In this document: piece after piece, positions 26,292 to 34,371 of the stretch
Position numbering within the stretch: the stretch's first letter is position 1
How the letters are laid out: every line of letters begins with the position of its first letter
Source: Clostridium_AI sp002297865
GTDB taxonomy: Bacteria > Bacillota > Clostridia > Lachnospirales > Lachnospiraceae
Length of the DNA stretch: 64,000 nt
Assembly: GCA_937903005.1 (NCBI GenBank)
Contig: CALFNR010000143.1
Location: 19,606 to 83,605, forward strand
Reading direction: 5' to 3'
Position numbers and translations under genes: made by a program
The notes under the pieces: model-generated
The model's input: the letters and a program-made list of their open reading frames with translations, nothing else
Databases searched by the model: none
Told to the model about the DNA's origin: nothing

Positions 26292-26447
26292 CTACAAAAT
26301 GCAATTATCAACTTTTTTTAACTTTTCTGCCCCTAATGGAAGTTTGAGCTGATAATAAACGAAACAACAAGCAGAATTTACGTTTTCATAAACTACTTTT
26401 TCAGCAGCCCTTTTTAACAAGGTATCAAATGCATTCTTCTTAACATA
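26292..26447 (-). pseudogene. Relic of an AgrD-like cyclic autoinducer precursor
   Basis: A 51-codon minus-strand open stretch reads AAEKVVYENVNSACCFVYYQ, continues LKLPLGAEKLKK and stops at the complement of 26292-26294. AgrD-type cyclic lactone precursors of clostridia share an amphipathic N-terminus, then Asn-Ser-x-Cys, a ring of about four residues, and a Tyr-Gln-x-Lys-x-Pro tail. No start codon is in frame: a TGA lies at the complement of 26448-26450, and an ATG nearby is one frame off, so the gene is frameshifted. Confidence 0.6.
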
Positions 26448-26470
26448 TCATTCACCACATCTTTTGTACT

Positions 26471-26740
26471 TTAGGAGTTTACAACAAGCCAAAACACATC
26501 TATAAGAAAAGTCACACTCTCTTTCATAGGTGAAATGAAAATAATTTTTTCATTGTTTAACTCCACCATTCCATTATTAATTGTGAATATATAGTAAATA
26601 TTTATAATAGCCGACCTGCAAATCCATACAAACGAGGGACCTAACCTTTTCAGCATTTCTTTTAATGTTCCTCGAAATGTATAACTTTCTGAACGTGTAG
26701 TAAACCTAATATCTTTAGTTTTTGGTTTACGAATACGTCT
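26471..26740 (-). pseudogene. Relic of a LytTR (AgrA-like) response regulator
   Basis: A minus-strand open stretch of about 90 codons from 26740 to a stop at 26471-26473. It contains RFTTRSESYTFRGTLKEMLK, then FVWICRSAIINIYYI and GMVELNNEKIIFIS, the pattern of a LytTR DNA-binding domain. The phosphoacceptor receiver domain that should precede it is absent, with an in-frame stop upstream. No ribosome site is evident. The fragment is in the right order and orientation with the AgrD-like and kinase relics. Confidence 0.65.
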
Positions 26741-26869
26741 TTATCTTTTGGCCTTTAAGGGTTAAAAATTGTCCTTTGAACCTCAAGTAATATCTTACTA
26801 GGAATATGCTTAAATTTAACAAAATGTTACAAAGTGAAAAAAATTGTCGAAATTAGCGAGGATTTATAG

Positions 26870-26875
26870 TATAAT
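26870..26875 (+). promoter_or_regulatory. Likely -10 element of the DUF969 operon
   Basis: TATAAT at 26870-26875, 49 bases before the start codon. The nearest -35-like element (TTGTCG, 26844-26849) has a 20-base spacer, so the promoter may be weak or need an activator. Confidence 0.4.
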
Positions 26876-26923
26876 AGTAGAGAATATTTGCGAAAGTGCA
26901 AAATATGTAATAAGGAGACTAAT

Positions 26924-27598
26924 ATGGAAATTATTAAATTACTTGGCATTGTAATTGTTATAGTTGGGTTTGCATTAAAACTAGATTCTATTCTGATTAT
27001 CGTTAGTGCTGCACTTGTAACGGCATTAGTTGGTGGACTTGGAATTACAGGTTTCTTAACAACATTAGGTTCTAGCGTTGTGTCCAATAGAAGCATTGCA
27101 ATCTTTATCTTGATTATGCTTGTGACCGGAACCTTAGAAAGAAATGGTTTGAAGGAAGCAGCAGCCAAATTAATTGGTAAGCTTAAAAATCCTTCTTCCG
27201 GAAAAGTCATTGGGGCATATGGAATCATGCGTGGTATCTTTGGCGCTTTCAATGTAAGTTTTGGTGGGGTAGCTGGTTTCGTTCGTCCTATCATTATGCC
27301 TATGGCAACAGGTGCTATCGAAGCAAATGGCAACGTCCCAAATGAAGAACACGTAGAAGAAATCAAAGGTATGGCTTCCGCTATGGAAAATATCGCATGG
27401 TTCTTCTGTCAGGTATTATTTGTTGGTGGTGCAGGTGGGCTTTTAGTACAAAGTACGTTAAAAGGTCTTGGTTACGAAGTCGAGTTAGTAGAACTAGCAA
27501 AAACAGCAATTCCTGTATCATTAACTGCGGTATTGTTAAGTATCATTTACTTTGTAGTGAAAGATAAGAAACTGAGTAAAAAATATTACAACAAATAA
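26924..27598 (+). CDS. DUF969 membrane protein, predicted 5-oxoproline transporter subunit
   Basis: A 224-residue integral membrane protein with about six helices. The start is ATG 26924, six bases after AAGGAG; the upstream in-frame codons to 26888 lack a site. Recognisable stretches are KLLGIVIVIVGFALKLDSI, the GALERNG-like TGTLERNGLKEAAAKLIGKL and FNVSFGGVAGFVRPIIMPMA. It pairs with the DUF979 gene 18 bases downstream. These two families are known to travel together, often next to pyroglutamyl peptidase genes, which has led to their prediction as a two-component carrier for 5-oxoproline or related compounds. Here the operon indeed continues with an aminopeptidase and pcp. Transport role is inferred from context. 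Confidence 0.8.
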   Translation: MEIIKLLGIVIVIVGFALKLDSILIIVSAALVTALVGGLGITGFLTTLGSSVVSNRSIAIFILIMLVTGTLERNGLKEAAAKLIGKLKNPSSGKVIGAYGIMRGIFGAFNVSFGGVAGFVRPIIMPMATGAIEANGNVPNEEHVEEIKGMASAMENIAWFFCQVLFVGGAGGLLVQSTLKGLGYEVELVELAKTAIPVSLTAVLLSIIYFVVKDKKLSKKYYNK

Positions 27599-27616
27599 AG
27601 TGGAAGGAGTTAGAAA

Positions 27617-28564
27617 ATGTCATTTTTCTTAGATGCAGAAGTTACATTAGGAACAAAGCTTCTTGAAGTTATTTATATTATCATGGGCCTTTTATCCATG
27701 TATACAGCAGTGAAAAACTTACGTGATGAAGAGAATCCATCTAGAATTCCGACTGCGATATTCTGGGGGGCATTCGGTATTGTGTTAAGTTTCGGAAGAT
27801 TTCTTCCTGAAATGGTAAGCGGTATCTTAATCATAATTATGGTTATTCCTGCAATTTTACAAAAAGTAAAACCAGGCAAATTGGATGTTCCAAGTGAAGA
27901 ACAGAGAACTCGTTTATTAGAAAAGAACGGAATGAAAGTATTCATTCCAGCGTTGTCAATTGGTGTATGTGCTATCTTCTTTGCACTATTCCTTCCGCAG
28001 ATTGGAGCATTAGTTGGTGTAGGATGTGGAGTCCTTTTAGGGGTTATTTTCTTAATGATTATCTCCAAGGAAAACACACCAAAAGTTTTTTTAAATGATA
28101 CAGAGCGTTTATTATCAACAGTAGGTCCTTTATCAATCCTTCCTTTGCTGTTATCAGCTCTTGGTGCTATCTTTACAGCTGCAGGTGTTGGTGAAGTAAT
28201 TGCGGGATATGTTGAGAAAATCATTCCAGCAGGAAATGTAAATGTTGGTATTATTGTGTACTGCATCGGAATGGTTCTATTTACTATGATCATGGGAAAT
28301 GCATTTGCAGCCATCACAGTTATGACAGTTGGTATCGGTGGACCATTTGTATTGGCTCATGGGGCAGACCCAACCGTTATCGGAATGTTAGCGCTAACAA
28401 TAGGTTTCTGTGGTACTTTACTGACTCCAATGGCAGCAAACTTCAATATTGTACCAGTTGCTATGCTTGACATGAAGAAACGTTTTGGTGTTATTAAAAA
28501 TCAGATTCCAATTGCGTTATTTATGATTGTATTCCAGATCTTATTTATGATCTTCTTTAAATAA
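27617..28564 (+). CDS. DUF979 membrane protein, predicted transporter partner
   Basis: A 315-residue integral membrane protein with about nine hydrophobic segments. ATG 27617 follows GGAAGGAG. It reads LEVIYIIMGLLSMYTAVKNL at the N-terminus, a short cytoplasmic loop rich in Glu/Arg near residue 100, and a Gly-rich GNAFAAITVMTVGIGGPF that resembles a carrier re-entrant motif, followed by GFCGTLLTPMAANFNIVPVA. The family is DUF979, the usual partner of DUF969. It likely forms one transporter with the preceding protein. An antisense open frame covers much of it but is only the mirror of its hydrophobic codons. Confidence 0.8.
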   Translation: MSFFLDAEVTLGTKLLEVIYIIMGLLSMYTAVKNLRDEENPSRIPTAIFWGAFGIVLSFGRFLPEMVSGILIIIMVIPAILQKVKPGKLDVPSEEQRTRLLEKNGMKVFIPALSIGVCAIFFALFLPQIGALVGVGCGVLLGVIFLMIISKENTPKVFLNDTERLLSTVGPLSILPLLLSALGAIFTAAGVGEVIAGYVEKIIPAGNVNVGIIVYCIGMVLFTMIMGNAFAAITVMTVGIGGPFVLAHGADPTVIGMLALTIGFCGTLLTPMAANFNIVPVAMLDMKKRFGVIKNQIPIALFMIVFQILFMIFFK

Positions 28565-28594
28565 GAAGGCAGAATCGAAAGAGAGGCATGCTTT

Positions 28595-29584
28595 ATGAAC
28601 CATAAGTTATCCAGAGGGGCGAGCATAATAGTGGAACGCTGGCTTCAGATAAGGGAAGGAGAGTCCTTATTCATCGTTACCAATGACAATCACTTGGAAG
28701 AAATGAAGGCAGTAAAACATTGCGCAGAGGAAAAGGGAGCTACGGTTGCCCTTATGTCATTTCCAAAAGAAATGAAATGGGTGAGTCGCTATTTCGATGA
28801 AAATGAATCCTGTTTCGATAATTATCAAGTAATTTTAGGGGCGACAACGCATTCTCTTGTTACAACGAAAGCAGTGAAGCGAGCAATTGAACGAGGCATG
28901 CGTTTTTTGTCCTTACCGTTAGCAATGAATTCGGAGCGCTCTATGTTAGAATTAGAGTTTCTTAATATGAATCCAGAGAAAAGTAAGGCAATGGCGTATC
29001 AATTGTTAGCAAGGCTTGCAGATGCAGAGGTTGTACATGTTACCACTGAAAAAGGAACGGATATGGAGTTTCAGAAGAAAAATCGGAGAGCACAGTATTT
29101 TACAGGAGCTACAAAAGATGGAAACGGTTATTCCTCTTCCAGCTTTGAAGTATTTATTCCGGTAGAAGAGGACTCCACATACGGAACTGCTATTGTAGAT
29201 GCCTCATTTGGATATCTAGGGATTATGGATGAGACGGTGAAGTTAGAATTTAATCATGGTAAAATAGTAGAGATTGAATCAAACACAGCAGGAAGGAAGT
29301 TAAAAGAGTTCATTGACCAGTACGAAGATGAACGAATGCTAATAGCCTGTGAACTGGGGATTGGATTAAATGAATACGCCAAATGCAACGGCGAATGTTA
29401 TATTGAAGACGAATCTGCATATGGAACGTTTCATATTGGATTTGGCCGAAATATAGCGTTTGGCGGCAAACAGGAGGCAAATGGTCACTTTGATTTAGTA
29501 TTCGATAAACCAGACATCTATGCAGATGGAGTCTTGATTATGGAACAAGGCGAAATTATATGGGAGAGAATACGAACAGCTTAA
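28595..29584 (+). CDS. Aminopeptidase-like protein (COG2309/M29-like)
   Basis: A 329-residue cytoplasmic protein resembling the aminopeptidase T / leucyl aminopeptidase group related to M29 metallopeptidases and to NicX. ATG 28595 follows GAAAGAGAGG. The C-terminal half carries the group's putative metal-site pattern: Glu in ACELGIGLNEYAK, Glu in EDESAYGTFHIGFGRN and His-x-Asp in NGHFDLVFDKP. It is shorter than classical M29 enzymes (about 370-410 residues). The gene lies between the DUF969/979 carrier and pyroglutamyl peptidase, so it probably trims peptides in the same scavenging pathway. Catalytic identity is not certain: NicX-like enzymes of this fold are dioxygenases. Confidence 0.7.
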   Translation: MNHKLSRGASIIVERWLQIREGESLFIVTNDNHLEEMKAVKHCAEEKGATVALMSFPKEMKWVSRYFDENESCFDNYQVILGATTHSLVTTKAVKRAIERGMRFLSLPLAMNSERSMLELEFLNMNPEKSKAMAYQLLARLADAEVVHVTTEKGTDMEFQKKNRRAQYFTGATKDGNGYSSSSFEVFIPVEEDSTYGTAIVDASFGYLGIMDETVKLEFNHGKIVEIESNTAGRKLKEFIDQYEDERMLIACELGIGLNEYAKCNGECYIEDESAYGTFHIGFGRNIAFGGKQEANGHFDLVFDKPDIYADGVLIMEQGEIIWERIRTA

Positions 29585-29617
29585 TGGCAATAGGAATGAA
29601 TGGATTGGAGGAATACA

Positions 29618-30262
29618 ATGAAAGTTTTAATTACAGGTTTTGACCCATTTGGTGGGGAAAGCATTAATCCAGCATATGAAGCGGTAAAATTGCTGCCAGA
29701 TACAATTTGTGGTGCAGAAATTATCAAATTAGAGATTCCAACTATTTATGGAAAAAGTGGTAAAGTAATCGATGCTAAAATTGAAGAATGCCATCCAGAC
29801 ATTGTACTTAGCATCGGACAAGCTGGCGGCCGTTCGGGTATTACAATTGAAAAGGTTGCAATTAATCTTGCAGAAGCCAGAATTAAAGATAACGATGGAC
29901 AGCAGCCAATGGATACACCATTAGAAGAAGATGGTGAAAATGCTTACTTTACCAATCTTCCTTGCAAAGCAGTTGTGAAAGAAATTAAGGATAATGGAAT
30001 TCCTGCGTATATTTCTTACACTGCAGGAACATTTGTATGTAATGATGTTATGTATCACATTTTATATCAAATTGATAAGAAATATCCTAATATGCGCGGT
30101 GGATTTATTCATGTGCCTTATATTACAGAACAGGTTGTGGATAAACCAATTGGAACGCCAGCCATGTCTACTGAGACGATCGCAAAAGGATTAGAACTTG
30201 CAGTGAAGGCAATCGTTGAAAATGAAACGGATGTTAAGGAGTTTATGGGAACAATTATGTAA
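29618..30262 (+). CDS. pcp: Pyroglutamyl-peptidase I (pyrrolidone carboxylate peptidase)
   Basis: A 214-residue cysteine peptidase of family C15 that removes N-terminal pyroglutamate from peptides, releasing 5-oxoproline. The start is ATG 29618, seven bases after GGAGG; the in-frame ATG 29600 is upstream of that site. The three catalytic segments are all present: Glu in GGRSGITIEKVAINLAEARI, Cys in AGTFVCNDVMYH, and His in GGFIHVPYI. The N-terminal MKVLITGFDPFGGESINPA is diagnostic. It ends the DUF969-DUF979-aminopeptidase operon, so the product could be handled by the adjacent predicted carrier. A terminator follows. Confidence 0.95.
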   Translation: MKVLITGFDPFGGESINPAYEAVKLLPDTICGAEIIKLEIPTIYGKSGKVIDAKIEECHPDIVLSIGQAGGRSGITIEKVAINLAEARIKDNDGQQPMDTPLEEDGENAYFTNLPCKAVVKEIKDNGIPAYISYTAGTFVCNDVMYHILYQIDKKYPNMRGGFIHVPYITEQVVDKPIGTPAMSTETIAKGLELAVKAIVENETDVKEFMGTIM

Positions 30263-30307
30263 CCTGGAAGAATTCTAATTAATAATTGAAGAAAAGATAA
30301 ATGAATA

Positions 30308-30345
30308 AAGGGCTGAATCTGAAAAAATTGGATTTAGCCCTTTTG
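30308..30345 (+). terminator. Terminator after pcp
   Basis: AAGGGCTGAATC at 30308-30319 pairs with GATTTAGCCCTT at 30331-30342 (one G-T pair), followed by TTG and a T-rich stretch. Confidence 0.85.
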
Positions 30346-30459
30346 TTAATTTTGAGCATAATTTTTTTAAGATAAAGTAAAACATTGTCAAGAAAATGAC
30401 CATTTATTAGATAAAATTTACACATATCAAGGACTAAATTCATCAACTATACTATTAAA

Positions 30460-30479
30460 TTGTACTTAATAATGTACAA
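30460..30479. promoter_or_regulatory. Inverted repeat upstream of pflB
   Basis: TTGTAC at 30460-30465 and GTACAA at 30474-30479 separated by eight AT bases, about 130 bases before pflB. A third copy of the half-site (TTGTAC) lies at 30509-30514, overlapping a -35-like TTGACT at 30514-30519, with a weak TAATAC 14 bases later. Candidate operator region. The rest of 30346-30605 is AT-rich and shows only a Rex-like half site (TTAACAA). Confidence 0.4.
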
Positions 30480-30605
30480 GAGGAAAAATGAGAAAAAAAA
30501 CCATCTATTGTACTTGACTTTTTTTTAACAAAGTAATACCATGGTTTTATCAAGCATATAGACAAAACTTACGTCAGTAAGTTGCATAAAACAAGGAGGA
30601 TAATC

Positions 30606-32858
30606 ATGATAAACAAGGAACAATGGAATGGTTTCCAGGGTAGAAAATGGAAAGAAGAAGTAGACGTAAGAGACTTTATTCAAAAGAACTATGAACCATA
30701 TGAAGGTGATTCCACATTTCTTGCTGGTGCGACAGATGCAACAGATAAATTATGGGGTGCATTACAGAAACTTCAGAAAGAAGAAAGAGCAAAAGGCGGA
30801 GTGTTAGATATGGATACAGATATCGTATCTTCACTTACTTCACATAAAGCTGGTTACATCAATGAAGAATTAAAAGATTTAGAACAAATCGTTGGTCTTC
30901 AGACAGATAAACCTTTAAAAAGAGCTTTCATGCCATTTGGTGGTATTGCAATGGCTGAACAGTCTTGTAAAATGTATGGTTATGAACCAAATCCTGAACT
31001 ACATAAAGTGTTCACAGAGTATCACAAAACACACAACCAAGGTGTATTCGATGCTTACACACCAGAAATTAAAAAAGCTCGTCACAACAAAATCATCACA
31101 GGTCTTCCAGATACATATGGCCGTGGTCGTATCGTAGGTGATTACCGTCGTGTTGCTTTATACGGTATTGATTTCTTAGTAGAAGAAAAAGAAAAAGATT
31201 TCGCTAACTGTGGCGATGGAACAATGACAGATGACGTTATCCGTCAGCGTGAAGAATTAAGAGATCAGATCAATGCATTAAAAGGCATGAAAGAAATGGC
31301 TAAAATCTATGGTTATGATATTTCCGAACCAGCCAAGACTGCTAAAGAAGCTGTTCAATGGTTATACTTCGGTTACTTAGCAGCTATCAAAACTCAGAAC
31401 GGTGCTGCTATGAGTGTTGGTCGTGTATCTACATTCTTAGATATCTACTTCCAGAGAGACTTAAAAGCTGGTATCATCACAGAAGAAGAAGCTCAGGAAA
31501 TCATTGACCACTTTACAATGAAATTAAGAATGGTTAAATTCGCTAGAATCGAATCCTACAATCAGTTATTCACAGGTGACCCTGTATGGGCTACTCTTGA
31601 AGTTGGTGGTATTGGTATGGACGGACGTTCTATGGTTACTAAGACAGACTACCGTTTCTTACACACATTAGAAAACATGGGACCTTCACCAGAACCAAAC
31701 TTAACAGTACTTTACTCTTCAGCATTACCATCTCAGTTCAAACAATATGCTGCTAAGATTTCTATCACAACATCTTCTATCCAGTACGAAAACGATGATG
31801 TTATGAAACCAGTATGGGGCGATGACTACTCAATCTGCTGTTGTGTATCCGCTACTCAGACAGGTAAAGAAATGCAGTTCTTCGGAGCTAGAGCAAACCT
31901 TGCTAAATGTTTATTATACGCTATCAATGGTGGTATGGATGAAAAGAACAAAGTTCAAGTTGGTCCTGAATATGCACCAATCACAAGCGAATATTTAGAT
32001 TATGACGAAGTAATGAAGAAATACGACGTTATGATGGAATGGTTAGCTGGTTTATACGTAAACGTATTAAACTTAATCCAGTATATGCATGATAAATATT
32101 ACTATGAAGCAGCTGAAATGGCATTAATCGATACAGATGTTCGTCGTACATTCGCTACAGGTATTGCAGGATTCTCTCACGTAGTTGACTCCTTAAGTGC
32201 TATCAAATATGCTAAAGTTAAGACAGTTCGTGATGAAACAGGTCTTGTATACGATTACGAAATCGAAGGAGACTTCCCAAGATACGGTAACGATGATGAC
32301 AGAGCAGATGAAATTGCTGTTTGGTTATTAAAGACTTTCTTAGAAAAATTAAAGAAACGTCACACATATAGAAATTCTGAACCTACAACTTCTATCTTAA
32401 CTATTACATCTAACTTAGTTTATGGTAAAGCTACTGGAGCATTACCAGATGGAAGAAAAGCTGGAGAACCTTTATCACCAGGTGCTAACCCATCTTACGG
32501 TGCAGAACAGAACGGTTTATTAGCATCACTTAACTCTGTTGCTAAATTACCATATGAATGGGCATTAGATGGTATTTCTAATACTCAGACAATCAACCCA
32601 GATGCAATCGGACATGATGAAGCAGAAAGAATTCAGAACCTTACTCAGGTATTAGACGGATACTTTGATCAAGGTGCTCATCACTTAAACGTAAATGTAT
32701 TCGGTAAAGAAAAACTTATCGATGCTATGGAACATCCAGAAAAAGAAGAGTACGCTAACTTCACAATTCGTGTATCAGGTTATGCTGTTAAATTCATCGA
32801 TTTAACAAGAGAACAACAGTTAGACGTTATTGCTAGAACTTGCCACGAAGTATTATAA
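30606..32858 (+). CDS. pflB: Formate C-acetyltransferase (pyruvate formate-lyase)
   Basis: A 750-residue glycyl radical enzyme converting pyruvate and CoA to acetyl-CoA and formate in anaerobic fermentation. The start is ATG 30606, after AAGGAGGATAATC. The catalytic cysteines lie in SICCCVSATQ (C411-C413; the active pair corresponds to C418/C419 of E. coli). The radical glycine is G725 in RVSGYAVKF. The three consecutive cysteines are notable. Length matches the family. Codon use is strongly biased (GAA, TTA, AAA, GGT), as for highly expressed genes, and differs from neighbours. The activase gene starts two bases after the stop. Confidence 0.98.
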   Translation: MINKEQWNGFQGRKWKEEVDVRDFIQKNYEPYEGDSTFLAGATDATDKLWGALQKLQKEERAKGGVLDMDTDIVSSLTSHKAGYINEELKDLEQIVGLQTDKPLKRAFMPFGGIAMAEQSCKMYGYEPNPELHKVFTEYHKTHNQGVFDAYTPEIKKARHNKIITGLPDTYGRGRIVGDYRRVALYGIDFLVEEKEKDFANCGDGTMTDDVIRQREELRDQINALKGMKEMAKIYGYDISEPAKTAKEAVQWLYFGYLAAIKTQNGAAMSVGRVSTFLDIYFQRDLKAGIITEEEAQEIIDHFTMKLRMVKFARIESYNQLFTGDPVWATLEVGGIGMDGRSMVTKTDYRFLHTLENMGPSPEPNLTVLYSSALPSQFKQYAAKISITTSSIQYENDDVMKPVWGDDYSICCCVSATQTGKEMQFFGARANLAKCLLYAINGGMDEKNKVQVGPEYAPITSEYLDYDEVMKKYDVMMEWLAGLYVNVLNLIQYMHDKYYYEAAEMALIDTDVRRTFATGIAGFSHVVDSLSAIKYAKVKTVRDETGLVYDYEIEGDFPRYGNDDDRADEIAVWLLKTFLEKLKKRHTYRNSEPTTSILTITSNLVYGKATGALPDGRKAGEPLSPGANPSYGAEQNGLLASLNSVAKLPYEWALDGISNTQTINPDAIGHDEAERIQNLTQVLDGYFDQGAHHLNVNVFGKEKLIDAMEHPEKEEYANFTIRVSGYAVKFIDLTREQQLDVIARTCHEVL

Positions 32859-32860
32859 TT

Positions 32861-33601
32861 ATGACAGTAGGAAAAGTTCATTCATTTGAAACATTCGGTG
32901 CAGTAGATGGTCCTGGAATACGATTTGTCGTATTCCTAAAGGGCTGTGCAATGCGGTGTAAATATTGTCACAATCCAGATACCTGGAGTGTGGAAGGAGC
33001 ACAGGAATTCAGCGCGCAGCAGTTACTGGATAAAGCACTGAGATACCGTAGCTACTGGGGCGATAACGGTGGGATTACCGTTAGCGGTGGAGAAGCTTTG
33101 TTACAGATTGACTTTTTAATCGAATTCTTTAAGCTTGCGAAAGCAGCAGGTGTTCACACAACTTTAGATACATCGGGACAGCCATTTTCCATGGATGTAT
33201 CCTATTTGGAAAAGTTCGGACAGCTTATGGAAGTTACCGATTTGTTTATCTTGGATATTAAACATATGGATCAGCAGGTTCATAAGGAATTAACAGGACA
33301 TACAAACCAGAACATCCTAGAACTGGCAAGATACTTATCTGAACAAAGGAAAGAAATGTGGATTCGACACGTATTTGTGCCAGGAATTACAGATAAAAAA
33401 GATGACCTGTTAAAACTTAAAGAATTTGTAAAAAGTTTAAAAACGGTAACACGTTTTGAAGTCCTTCCATATCATACATTTGGTATATTTAAATGGGAAA
33501 AGCTCGGAATTGATTATCCTTTAAAGGATGTTAATACCCCAACGAAAGAAGAAGTGGAATGGGCAAATGAAATTCTTGAGACAGGAAGTTTCTCCAAATA
33601 A
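32861..33601 (+). CDS. pflA: Pyruvate formate-lyase activating enzyme
   Basis: A 246-residue radical SAM enzyme that installs the glycyl radical on PflB. The start is ATG 32861, two bases after the pflB stop, with the frame open further upstream inside pflB but only as an overlap. The iron-sulfur motif is C29, C33, C36 in FLKGCAMRCKYCHNPDTW, followed by the SGGEALLQ motif. The N-terminal SFETFGAVDGPGIRFVVFL is diagnostic. There is no visible separate ribosome site, so translation is probably coupled to pflB. Three hairpins follow. Confidence 0.97.
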   Translation: MTVGKVHSFETFGAVDGPGIRFVVFLKGCAMRCKYCHNPDTWSVEGAQEFSAQQLLDKALRYRSYWGDNGGITVSGGEALLQIDFLIEFFKLAKAAGVHTTLDTSGQPFSMDVSYLEKFGQLMEVTDLFILDIKHMDQQVHKELTGHTNQNILELARYLSEQRKEMWIRHVFVPGITDKKDDLLKLKEFVKSLKTVTRFEVLPYHTFGIFKWEKLGIDYPLKDVNTPTKEEVEWANEILETGSFSK

Positions 33602-33655
33602 TAACATAATAACATGACAGGATGACACGAGACTTAATTAGCGACTTGCGAAGAA

Positions 33656-33690
33656 AAACGATCAAGGTGAAAGTTACCTTGGTCGTTTTT
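33656..33690 (+). terminator. Terminator of pflBA
   Basis: AAACGATCAAGGT at 33656-33668 pairs with ACCTTGGTCGTTT at 33676-33688 (one G-T pair) around a seven-base loop, followed by T residues. Confidence 0.9.
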
Positions 33691-33758
33691 TATTAACTAG
33701 GAAAGTTCTCTGCGAGCCCTTCCCTAGTTAATAAAAAGTGCCCTAAAAAACAGGGCAC
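33691..33758. repeat. Two further hairpins downstream of pflBA
   Basis: A perfect 11-bp inverted repeat (TATTAACTAGG at 33691-33701 with its complement at 33723-33733), then a perfect 7-bp one (GTGCCCT at 33738-33744 with AGGGCAC at 33752-33758). Just beyond, at about 33790-33830, two imperfect copies of GCTAAAnnACAGC follow each other. No coding potential. Could be stacked transcription stops, mRNA 3'-end structures or a small RNA. Confidence 0.6.
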
Positions 33759-33865
33759 AGGATGCGCACAAGCGTGTTAGGAAGATAGTTGCTAAAGTAC
33801 AGCAACAAGTGCTAAAAGACAGCGACACCCGTTCGCACTTTGTTCTTATGCCATACGATTATCAA

Positions 33866-33880
33866 TGATAAAAATTATCA
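33866..33880. promoter_or_regulatory. Fur-like box 1
   Basis: TGATAAAAATTATCA matches the 7-1-7 Fur consensus TGATAATnATTATCA with one mismatch. It lies 30 bases upstream of the promoter -35. Confidence 0.6.
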
Positions 33881-33895
33881 ATAAGAAAAAAATAG

Positions 33896-33924
33896 TTGAG
33901 AATCATTCTCGTTATTGATATGAT
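33896..33924 (+). promoter_or_regulatory. Promoter with overlapping Fur-like box 2
   Basis: TTGAGA at 33896-33901 and TATGAT at 33919-33924 with a 17-base spacer. The Fur-like box TGAGAATCATTCTCG (33897-33911, inverted repeat with one mismatch at the last base) overlaps the -35. This is the arrangement of an iron-repressed promoter. A start codon follows 33 bases after the -10. Confidence 0.65.
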
Positions 33925-33957
33925 ATAGAAAATATCACAATCAATAAGGAGTCAAGT

Positions 33958-34371
33958 ATGAAGATTTTATATATAGGCCTAGCATTTCTATGTACAGGAA
34001 TTGGAGCAGTTGGTATTGTACTTCCTATTTTGCCAACTACTCCATTTTTGCTATTAGCATCCTATCTTTTTGCCAAGGGAAGTGATAGATTCCATGAATG
34101 GTTTACCCATACGAAACTGTATCGTAAACACTTAGAAAGCTTTGTGAAATCTAGAGGAATGACATTAAAGTCAAAATTGTGTATACTGCTTCCTGTTTCT
34201 GCTATGCTTATTACAACTATGGTTTTAGTGAGACAAGTTCATGCAAGAATTGCAATATTGATTTTAATTGTCATAAAGTACTGGTACTTTTTCTGTCGTA
34301 TTGAAACCCTTTCTTTACAAGAGATTGAACAGAATGTTAGTAGTGATTTAGACAAAGGAGGAACTTTATGA
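33958..34371 (+). CDS. DUF454 (YbaN-type) membrane protein
   Basis: A 137-residue inner membrane protein with three to four helices. ATG 33958 follows AAGGAG. The N-terminal GIGAVGIVLPILPTTPFLLL and the loop YLFAKGSDRFHEWFTHTKLY are diagnostic of the DUF454/YbaN family, whose biochemical role is unknown. It is the first gene of a four-gene operon behind two Fur-like boxes and overlaps the next gene by four bases (ATGA). In this context a role linked to iron or haem handling with the downstream ABC transporter is an inference. Confidence 0.85.
   Translation: MKILYIGLAFLCTGIGAVGIVLPILPTTPFLLLASYLFAKGSDRFHEWFTHTKLYRKHLESFVKSRGMTLKSKLCILLPVSAMLITTMVLVRQVHARIAILILIVIKYWYFFCRIETLSLQEIEQNVSSDLDKGGTL

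Noticed and set aside
27673..28317. Long open frame antisense to the DUF979 gene
   Set aside because: No ribosome site; composition is the mirror of a hydrophobic coding strand rather than a real protein.
30520..30540. Rex operator before pflB
   Set aside because: Only one half-site (TTAACAA) is present; the other arm is a T run.
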